DNA of 14,375 nucleotides, taken from the NCBI GenBank assembly GCA_963717195.1, contig CAVQVR010000004.1, forward strand, positions 1 through 14,375, given 5' to 3'. The stretch is from JACDAE01 sp963717195. Its GTDB lineage: Bacteria > Chloroflexota > Ktedonobacteria > Ktedonobacterales > Ktedonobacteraceae. Each line of letters starts with the position of its first letter. Position 1 is the first letter of the stretch. The notes under the pieces were generated by a model, which was given only the letters and a program-made list of their open reading frames with translations, was not told the origin of the DNA and did not search any database. A program made the translations under genes and the position numbers. Of this stretch, positions 1 through 6,005 are shown piece by piece.

Positions 1-819
1 CGGAAGATCGGGCGTCACAACGGCCTTAGTCCCGGTATCACGTATGGCGAGGTTGAAATCGATATCCATGTAGTGCGGATAGCGATAGCGCTCATCGAAC
101 AAGCCAGCTTTTTTCAGCAGATTACGTCTGAAAGCCATGCACTGGCTATCGATGACCTCGGCCTCTTCCTGTTCGCACTCTATAAAGTGGCGCAGATCCT
201 CGGTGCGCAGGCCATGGAAACCAGTGATACCAACTTCTTCGTTTGTCAGCATCTTTGCCAGAGGGGTGAAGATATCTCCTGTCAGTTCGGTGCTGCTATC
301 CAGGAGCAGGATGTAGCGTCCATGACTCTGTTTCAGGGCTATGTTGTAGGCTTCAGCAACGCCCATTGTGCGTGTAGTACGCAGAATATGCAGGCGTGGT
401 TCTTGATACTTGAGTGCTTCAGCCCACAGGTCAATGCTATCCTGCGATGCATTATCGACCAGGAGCAGTTCTATGTCGCTGGCGTCGGCAAAACGCAGGA
501 CGCTCTGTATGCAGCGACGTACGCGGTCGGCACTATTTTGTGCCAGAACAATAACCGAGAATGTACATGTATCGGCTTCGTCAAGGAGTGAAGGCAAGTC
601 GCGAGCCATGCGGTACATCTTGCCGTCAACGTTGACGCCCGGCAGCGTGACCAGGTGTGCTCCATGAGGATTATCTTTAACCGCATAGCCAGCAGCTTCA
701 ATCTGTTTTTTGAGATCGTCGGCCCGCTGGTATTGACCACGGCGGCGGAGAAGATCTCGTTCGTGTGAGAGTGCCAGAACTTCTGGGGGAATGCTTGTAC
801 GATAGGGGCGGGTAGTCAT
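1..819 (-). CDS. Family-2 glycosyltransferase with CysRS-C-like N-terminus (3' end cut off)
   Basis: The 273 codons in view run open to the window edge, so the C-terminus is missing. Residues about 86-273 read as a GT-A family-2 glycosyltransferase. They contain a first strand TFSVIVLAQN, the nucleotide-sugar-binding VDNASQD (121-127), GVAEAYNIAL, and LLLDSS in the place of the usual DxD region. A later MDIDFNLAIR matches the acceptor-side ED-like motif. Such enzymes transfer a sugar from a nucleotide donor at the cytoplasmic membrane face, usually for surface polysaccharide or protein glycosylation; the substrate cannot be told here. Residues about 10-58 are unrelated to GT2 and resemble the C-terminal domain of cysteinyl-tRNA synthetase (HERD, QRADDLKKQI, AGYAVKDNPHG). 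The ATG at 817-819 is preceded by a strong AAGGAAGGAA ribosome-binding site. The glycosyltransferase call is firm; the N-terminal assignment is from motif memory only. Confidence 0.88.
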   Translation of the reverse strand, partial: MTTRPYRTSIPPEVLALSHERDLLRRRGQYQRADDLKKQIEAAGYAVKDNPHGAHLVTLPGVNVDGKMYRMARDLPSLLDEADTCTFSVIVLAQNSADRVRRCIQSVLRFADASDIELLLVDNASQDSIDLWAEALKYQEPRLHILRTTRTMGVAEAYNIALKQSHGRYILLLDSSTELTGDIFTPLAKMLTNEEVGITGFHGLRTEDLRHFIECEQEEAEVIDSQCMAFRRNLLKKAGLFDERYRYPHYMDIDFNLAIRDTGTKAVVTPDLP

Positions 820-1058
820 GCTTTATTTCCTTCCTTAGCTACGTATTCTCTCTATCCTCAATGACTGTCCTATAAAGCTAACGCTGAAGTACATCAAATG
901 ATGGAAAAAGACTTTTTATTGTATCCCACCATCTGCGTTCGACAGATGCCGCCGATCGGACAGGCATCTATAGCGGCGGGAGCTGGTAACGCCATCAAAG
1001 CGTGAGATGAGAGACGGCGACCATGTTACGTGTGTCCAGCATCAGTGGTTTGGAGAGC
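820..1058 (-). other. Long 5' leader of the glycosyltransferase with alternative hairpins
   Basis: About 230 nt separate the predicted transcription start (near 1052) from the glycosyltransferase start codon, and no convincing gene lies between. On the minus strand AGATGCC (969-963) can pair with GGCATCT (950-944) around a 12-nt loop that contains the palindrome CCGATCGG. The middle segment CATCTG (948-943) can instead pair with CAGATG (935-930) around a 7-nt loop. The two hairpins exclude each other. No riboswitch or T-box consensus was recognised and no U-tract follows, so function is open. Confidence 0.35.
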
Positions 1059-1087
1059 ATTATAGGGGAACTCCTTCTCTTATACAA
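1059..1087 (-). promoter_or_regulatory. Sigma-70-type promoter for the glycosyltransferase
   Basis: On the minus strand a -35 TTGTAT (1087-1082) and a perfect -10 TATAAT (1064-1059) are separated by exactly 17 nt. Transcription would start near 1052 and run into the glycosyltransferase gene through a leader of about 230 nt. The box quality is high, but the site is read by eye only. Confidence 0.6.
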
Positions 1088-1184
1088 GGTGCCAACGATC
1101 TATCTGTAATGTAATTATAGCATAAAAGCATGATATATTCCCTGAACTGGCACTTATTGACTCGATGGTGTGGTATTTTTCAAC

Positions 1185-1224
1185 AAAAAAATGAGCCTGA
1201 TATTTATGAGAATATCAGGCTCAT
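1185..1224 (-). terminator. manC: Rho-independent terminator of manC
   Basis: A perfect 14-bp stem (ATGAGCCTGATATT at 1191-1204 with its complement at 1211-1224) closes a 6-nt loop. On the minus strand it is followed at once by a run of T (complement of 1190-1185). The stem begins 3 nt past the manC stop codon. This is a textbook intrinsic terminator and separates manC transcription from the glycosyltransferase promoter downstream. Confidence 0.92.
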
Positions 1225-1227
1225 GCT

Positions 1228-2289
1228 TCACTTTTTCTGCTCCCGTTCAGCCAGTTCTTTAACGCGCTGAACATGATCTTTGTGGCAGATCATCGTTTTG
1301 TCATCCATTTCAACGACAATGGTATCTTCTATGCCAATGGTAAAGATCTGCCGTTGGGTGTTATTATATACAACAATATTCTGGCTGCCAAATGCCTCAT
1401 GGCTTCCGATGCTACGTACTCCCTGCTCATCGGCGGGAAAGAGTGCGCCATACTGTTCCCAGTTTCCGACATCGTTCCATTGCAGGTCAGCGGGAATGAC
1501 TACCAGGTTGTGTGTCTTTTCCAGGATGCCATAATCAATCGAGATAGCCTGTAACCTCGGCCAGACTTCTTCAAGCGTGCTCTGCGCATGTGTGGTACCT
1601 ATTGCATCAACAATTATCTCTACTTTGCGGGCGATATCGGGGAGATGTTCACGGAATTCCGCAAGGATAGTTTCTGCTTTCCAGATGAATATCCCGGCAT
1701 TCCACACATAATGACCATCGTGCAGATAGCTTTGAGCCGTTGCCAGATTCGGCTTCTCCACAAAGCGTTCAACTGTGAAGGCTTGATAGCCATGTCCTTT
1801 CTGAACTTCATCGGCAAAACGAATGTAGCCATAGCCCGTCTCGGGTGTGGTTGGTTTGATGCCAATTGTCACCAGACGTCCCTGTTCAGCCATCTCATAA
1901 GCCAGGAGGAGTGTTTGACGTAACCCCTCAATATTGGTAATTACCGCATCGGCACTGAAGGTAGCCATTATGGCCTGGGGATCTTGTCGTACGAGAGTTG
2001 CCGCTGCCCAGGCTATCGCAGGTGCCGAATTGCGTCCAATTGGTTCGCGCAAAATATGGTCCGGTGCGACAGATGGCAGGTGTTCTTGCACTAAGGAAGC
2101 CATTTTCTGTCCTGTCACGACCCATGACTGCTCAGGAGTAGTGAGTGGAGCGACACGTGCTAATGTTTCCTGAATCATGCTATTGCCATTCGGTAAAGGG
2201 AGGAATTGTTTAGGAAAAGTCGGTGTGCTGATCGGCCACAATCGTGTCCCATTGCCACCAGCTAGAATAACTGCATTGAAGTGTTTCAT
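1228..2289 (-). CDS. manC: Mannose-1-phosphate guanylyltransferase
   Basis: The enzyme makes GDP-mannose from mannose 1-phosphate and GTP in the cytoplasm, supplying mannose, fucose or rhamnose donors for surface glycans. The 353-residue protein has the nucleotidyltransferase signature GGNGTRLWP (11-19), PKQFLPL (26-32), EPIGRNSAPAIAWA (82-95), GYGYI (152-156), FVEKP (176-180) and YVWNAGIFIWK (194-204). It has the length of the short GMP-type enzyme without the phosphomannose isomerase domain of bifunctional ManC/AlgA proteins. The usual PADH motif is replaced by SADA (112-115). The ATG at 2287-2289 was chosen because GAGGAG lies about 10 nt upstream. An in-frame TTG 30 nt further upstream would add ten residues, but then the GAGGAG would be coding. 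It is followed by a strong terminator and is divergent from murJ. Confidence 0.93.
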   Translation of the reverse strand: MKHFNAVILAGGNGTRLWPISTPTFPKQFLPLPNGNSMIQETLARVAPLTTPEQSWVVTGQKMASLVQEHLPSVAPDHILREPIGRNSAPAIAWAAATLVRQDPQAIMATFSADAVITNIEGLRQTLLLAYEMAEQGRLVTIGIKPTTPETGYGYIRFADEVQKGHGYQAFTVERFVEKPNLATAQSYLHDGHYVWNAGIFIWKAETILAEFREHLPDIARKVEIIVDAIGTTHAQSTLEEVWPRLQAISIDYGILEKTHNLVVIPADLQWNDVGNWEQYGALFPADEQGVRSIGSHEAFGSQNIVVYNNTQRQIFTIGIEDTIVVEMDDKTMICHKDHVQRVKELAEREQKK

Positions 2290-2604
2290 ATAAAATATGC
2301 TCCTCGATTCTTGCTTCAATCTCTTGTCTTTAGTGTATCAGATAATGATGGTTTTTTATCAACCAGGGTCGATGTCGCGATTGTATAAGCCCTGGCTCGT
2401 AGTGTCAATTGTGTTCGGGTTGAGATTCTGTTAAATTTGTGTTTTTCGATAAAACTTGTCGTGTGCTTTATTTAGCTGCTAGAGGCTAGTCAGAAACGTC
2501 TGATTATGGTATGCTGAAACAACAAACAACATGGTACCTGTATACAAGGGTGGGAAGCCAAAAAAACTTATACCACACTTATTATAGTATTCTAAGAGAA
2601 AAAC
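2290..2604. other. Divergent manC/murJ intergenic region
   Basis: These 315 bases are AT-rich and carry no supported gene. Apart from the possible manC promoter they contain TATAGT at 2583-2588, 16 nt before the murJ GTG, but no -35 box at the right distance. Small palindromes CTAG-AGG-CTAG and TCAGA-AACG-TCTGA lie near 2479-2502; they could be operator half-sites but are too short to call. Confidence 0.4.
2334..2362 (-). promoter_or_regulatory. manC: Possible promoter for manC
   Basis: On the minus strand TTGATA (2362-2357) stands 17 nt from GATACA (2339-2334), or 19 nt from TACACT (2337-2332), about 45 nt upstream of the manC start codon. The -35 box is good; neither -10 choice is strong. 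Confidence 0.35.
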
Positions 2605-4092
2605 GTGGGAAATGAAGGACAGCAGCCTCCTACCCCAGGACAGGAGGCACCAGGACAACCAGGATATTATGGTTGGCAATATGATCAGGATGATGGAAGC
2701 CAGGGTCAACAATCCCCTGCCGTTCCTCCGGCATGGTCAAATGCACCGCCACAACCGATATCACATCCAGTGCAGCCACCTGTCAATCCGCCGCAGGCAC
2801 CTGTTCCCGGACACCAGCCTCAAATGAGACCGCAATATCAGGAACCTATTCGGGATATGGGCACATCGTTGGGCTATGGACAGGGCATGGAATATCAGTA
2901 TTCTAATACGCCGCAGCCTTCGCAGCCTATTGCACAATTGCGCCAGGAGCGCCTGCAACAGTTGCGCGAGGAACGTATGCGCCGTCAGCAGCGTCGTATG
3001 GGGGGACCGGACATTACCAGCCTGATTCCCTGGAGCACGAAACGTTCAAAGCAGCCTCCCATCAACGGAGTAGCTCCTCCGACCGCAGACCCTCGCATAT
3101 TGCCCGACTGGCGATCAAAAGAACCCCCTATCCCAATTCAATTGTCTCCTGGACAGGAGAATGGCATATTCACGGGGTCATCATCTGGTGTTACACCGTT
3201 GGTATCTCCCTCTCAAATTCAGCCAATTGCAGAGATTCCTGGGCCTGAAAACCTCCAATCGGCGGCAGCTCCTGCGCAAGATACAAGCATGCTTCAACGC
3301 GTGCGTATTGGTAGAGCTACTGCCATTCTGACAGCAGCTTTTATCGCCAGTCGCTTTCTTGGCCTGTTACGTACCTCGCTGTTTGCCTTTGTATTTGGTA
3401 CAAGCAGTATATCTGACGCCTATCTGCAAGCATTTCTTGTTCCTGATCTTATCTTTAATATTGTGGCTGGTGGCGCTCTTAGCTCGGCATTCATCCCCGT
3501 CTTTACAAAATACATGGTCGGAGACAGAGATGAGAGAGGTGCCTGGCATATTGCCAGTTCTGCCCTCAATCTTGCTATTGCGATCATGGTGGTTCTGGCT
3601 TTACTCGCTATTATCTTCGCTCGTCTACTCGTGCCGATCTATAATCCAGGTGATAGCCCTGCTCAACTCGATCTCATTGCCTCTCTTACCCGCGTTATGC
3701 TTCTACAGTCAGTTGCATTGGGTGGCGGTGTGATCGTGACGGCGGTTCTGAACGCACGGCAGGATTTCCGCTTGCCCGCTATCGGTACGGTTGTGTATAA
3801 CATTGGCTTGATTATCGGCTTGATGCCAGGCCTCTACCTGGCTTTTCGAGGCCAGCGCAACGATACATTAGCTGTCTATGGCGCCACCTGGGGCGTGGTT
3901 TTGGGAGCATTATTCCAGGTAGGTATCCAGATACCAGGTCTGCGCAAGGTTGGCATGCGCTATGATTACAAGTCATTTGATTGGAAAGATCCCGGCGTAA
4001 TTCAAATCGGACACCAGATGTTGCCACGTATCATAAACGCCGCTATGCTCTACTTCTCAACGTTTGTTGATCGCGGACTGATTTGCTCCTGA
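2605..4092 (+). CDS. murJ: Lipid II flippase MurJ, N-terminal part, with Pro/Gln-rich cytoplasmic extension
   Basis: MurJ (MviN family, MOP superfamily) flips lipid-linked peptidoglycan precursor across the membrane. Residues 1-228 are a soluble, Pro/Gln-rich, low-complexity tail with a very basic helical stretch near 110-132 (QERLQQLREERMRRQQRR). The membrane domain starts near residue 230 and shows SRFLGLLRTSLFAFVFG, SDAYLQAFLVPDLIF and AGGALSSAFIPVFTKY, typical of MurJ. From memory of the E. coli protein, the arginines equivalent to R18 and R24 are present while the R52 position is not arginine. The GTG at 2605 is the first possible start after an in-frame TAA; its ribosome-binding site is poor. 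The frame ends at a TGA after VDRGLICS, but the MurJ sequence continues in another frame from 4083, so this is about two thirds of a full protein of about 782 residues. Confidence 0.85.
   Translation: MGNEGQQPPTPGQEAPGQPGYYGWQYDQDDGSQGQQSPAVPPAWSNAPPQPISHPVQPPVNPPQAPVPGHQPQMRPQYQEPIRDMGTSLGYGQGMEYQYSNTPQPSQPIAQLRQERLQQLREERMRRQQRRMGGPDITSLIPWSTKRSKQPPINGVAPPTADPRILPDWRSKEPPIPIQLSPGQENGIFTGSSSGVTPLVSPSQIQPIAEIPGPENLQSAAAPAQDTSMLQRVRIGRATAILTAAFIASRFLGLLRTSLFAFVFGTSSISDAYLQAFLVPDLIFNIVAGGALSSAFIPVFTKYMVGDRDERGAWHIASSALNLAIAIMVVLALLAIIFARLLVPIYNPGDSPAQLDLIASLTRVMLLQSVALGGGVIVTAVLNARQDFRLPAIGTVVYNIGLIIGLMPGLYLAFRGQRNDTLAVYGATWGVVLGALFQVGIQIPGLRKVGMRYDYKSFDWKDPGVIQIGHQMLPRIINAAMLYFSTFVDRGLICS
4081..4085 (+). 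other. murJ: Apparent one-base frameshift in murJ
   Basis: The first frame reads CTG ATT TGC TCC TGA (4078-4092). The conserved continuation is in the frame that reads TTG CTC CTG ACT GCG from 4083. Adding one T to the TTT run at 4082-4084 would give an unbroken VDRGLILLLTAVVGAAG. Both halves look free of other damage, which favours a sequencing or assembly error or a very recent mutation. Confidence 0.8.
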
Positions 4093-4952
4093 CTGCGGTT
4101 GTTGGTGCGGCAGGCGTTGCCGGATTAATCACGCAATACTACCAGGCATTCCAGCTTGTGTTGCTTCCTCTAGGTATCTTTGGTATGGCTGTCTCAACGG
4201 CGGCCTTCCCAACACTGGCCGAGAATGTGGCGAAAGGGCGTATGGATCGTGTGCGTGGTACAATTATGGAGACGTTGCGTAGTATTCTCTTCATGTCGAT
4301 TCCTTCCAGCCTGGGTTTGATCGTGCTTGGTTTTCCTATTATTCAGGTCCTCTTGCAACATGGTCGTTATAGCTTGACTGATGCAGAGTTTACCTCTGTC
4401 CCGCTTGCATTCTTTGCGGTGGGTCTGGCTGGTCTGGCTTCTGTCGAGATTCTGACGCGCTCCTTCTACGCATTGCGCGATAGTAGAACGCCTGTTATTA
4501 TCAGCATCGCACAGTTTATCTTTAAGATTGCTTTAAGCCTGGTGATCATCGATGCCGCTGTGTGGGGAGCACAGTGGGGCATGGGCGCTCTGGCATTCTC
4601 AACTTCTATCGCTGGAATACTGGAAGCTGTTGTGCTGTACTGGCTTTTGCACCTGCGTGTAGGTTTGCCTTTGAGAGAGATTGGTCTCTTTATCGGACGT
4701 ATATTACTGGCTACGCTTGCTATGGGGCTGGCGCTTCTCGTGGCGCGCTTCATCCTGGACCATATTCCTTTCCTGAATACAACCCAGACCCCAACTCTTG
4801 GCTTGCTCGGTACATTTGCCGCATTTTTTAAGCTATTGTTTGAATTATTTGTGGGGGTGTTTGTCTATATCCGCAGCTGTCGCATGCTCGGTATTGAGGA
4901 ACTGGGACCAATCAAACGCGTCCTTGAGCGTTTCAAATTATCGTGGATTTGA
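4083..4952 (+). CDS. murJ: Lipid II flippase MurJ, C-terminal part (frameshifted)
   Basis: This frame carries the second half of MurJ. It starts with TAVVGAAGVAGLITQYYQAF and continues with LLPLGIFGMAVSTAAFPTLAE, the conserved signature around helices 8-9. It then has VLLQHGRY, LTRSFYALRDSRTPV and several more hydrophobic helices, ending in a basic cytoplasmic tail. There is no ribosome-binding site suited to separate translation; the TTG at 4083 is simply the first codon after the frame change. It belongs to the upstream frame as one gene. The stop at 4950-4952 lies 15 bp before hom, whose AAGGTG ribosome-binding site is in the gap, so murJ and hom are probably cotranscribed. Confidence 0.83.
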   Translation: MLLTAVVGAAGVAGLITQYYQAFQLVLLPLGIFGMAVSTAAFPTLAENVAKGRMDRVRGTIMETLRSILFMSIPSSLGLIVLGFPIIQVLLQHGRYSLTDAEFTSVPLAFFAVGLAGLASVEILTRSFYALRDSRTPVIISIAQFIFKIALSLVIIDAAVWGAQWGMGALAFSTSIAGILEAVVLYWLLHLRVGLPLREIGLFIGRILLATLAMGLALLVARFILDHIPFLNTTQTPTLGLLGTFAAFFKLLFELFVGVFVYIRSCRMLGIEELGPIKRVLERFKLSWI

Positions 4953-4967
4953 TGATAAGGTGTTAGC

Positions 4968-6005
4968 ATGAAACAGATTCGTCTCTCACTATTTGGCTTC
5001 GGCGTGGTAGGTCAGGGCTTCGCGGAACTGCTGGCAACGAAACGCGATCTGCTGCGTTCTCATTTTGGCCTCGAAGTGAAGCTTGTCAGTGTCGCAAATT
5101 CTCGCAGCTTTATCTATCGCGAGGAAGGGCTCGATATTCCTACCCTGCTAGCACTGGCAACGAAACGCGAAGCTCTCACTCAGCATCCCGCTGTGCAATC
5201 CTGGGATAACGCACTCGATGGTTTACATGCTACTGGAGCTGACGTGCTGGCCGAGGTGACGGGAACGAATTTGCAGGATGGTGAACCAGGGATGAGTCAT
5301 ATCCGTGCCGCTCTGGAGCAAAATATGCATGTCATTACCGCTAACAAAGGGCCAGGCGCTCTCGCTGCCATCGAACTCCTACATCTGGCTCATGAACACC
5401 ATGTACAACTGCGCATGGAATCAACGGTGATGGCGGGTACTCCTGTGCTCAGTACGATCCAGGAAGGGCTGGCTGGTGCCAGAGTACGTTCTATCCGTGG
5501 TATCCTCAATGGTACCACCAATTATATTCTCAGTGCAATGGCTGGTGGACGGGACTATCATGATGTGCTTTCCGAAGCTCAGGCGCAGGGCTACGCGGAA
5601 GCCGATCCTACTGCGGATGTCGAAGGGTACGATGCTGTAGCGAAAGCGCTGATTCTATCCGCACTAGTATTTGGTCATACTATAACTCTCGATCAGGTGG
5701 TACGCAAAGGCATTACGAAGATAACGAAGGACCAGGTACACAAAGCTAACCACGAGAATAAACGGATCAAACTCATTACCTCTCTCCACGTTGTTTCAGG
5801 TATCGGTGAATGTCCCCTTGACGTACATGTTGAGCCGCAAGCACTCCCACTCACAGATCCCCTTGCACGCGTCGATGGTGTGATGAATGCCATTACCTTT
5901 CAGACTGATACGCTCTCTGAGGTAACTGTGATGGGGCCTGGTGCAGGAAGGATGCAGACGGGCCAGGGGCTGCTGGCGGATTTGATTGCTATTGCGAGAT
6001 CATAA
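4968..6005 (+). CDS. hom: Homoserine dehydrogenase, form without ACT domain
   Basis: The enzyme reduces aspartate semialdehyde to homoserine with NAD(P)H, the branch point to threonine and methionine. The 345-residue protein has the Rossmann motif GFGVVGQG (10-17), TANKGP with K127, the signature GILNGTTNYIL (178-188) and the catalytic segment EADPTADVEGYDAVAK (211-226). There E211, D222 and K226 match the glutamate, aspartate and lysine known to act in the family. It ends where the catalytic domain ends, so the C-terminal ACT domain that gives threonine feedback control in longer forms is absent. The ATG at 4968 has AAGGTG about 6 nt upstream. It follows murJ closely and its TAA interlocks with the stop codon of the convergent kinase-like gene. 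Confidence 0.95.
   Translation: MKQIRLSLFGFGVVGQGFAELLATKRDLLRSHFGLEVKLVSVANSRSFIYREEGLDIPTLLALATKREALTQHPAVQSWDNALDGLHATGADVLAEVTGTNLQDGEPGMSHIRAALEQNMHVITANKGPGALAAIELLHLAHEHHVQLRMESTVMAGTPVLSTIQEGLAGARVRSIRGILNGTTNYILSAMAGGRDYHDVLSEAQAQGYAEADPTADVEGYDAVAKALILSALVFGHTITLDQVVRKGITKITKDQVHKANHENKRIKLITSLHVVSGIGECPLDVHVEPQALPLTDPLARVDGVMNAITFQTDTLSEVTVMGPGAGRMQTGQGLLADLIAIARS

Noticed and set aside
73..591. Open frame of 172 codons on the plus strand
   Set aside because: It lies opposite the glycosyltransferase gene, whose protein has clear family motifs, and its own translation shows no recognisable domain or ribosome-binding site.
995..1042. Short open frame of 15 codons in the glycosyltransferase leader, a possible leader peptide
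   Set aside because: No ribosome-binding site, and no run of regulatory codons to support attenuation.
820..1058. T-box or other known riboswitch, suggested by the CysRS-like N-terminus and the long leader
   Set aside because: The conserved T-box sequence and a terminator/antiterminator pair are not visible, and the encoded protein is not a synthetase.
4078..4092. Programmed -1 ribosomal frameshift in murJ
   Set aside because: No slippery heptamer of the X XXY YYZ type, and no obvious stimulatory hairpin or upstream Shine-Dalgarno-like signal. MurJ is not known to use one, and a missing T explains the break more simply.
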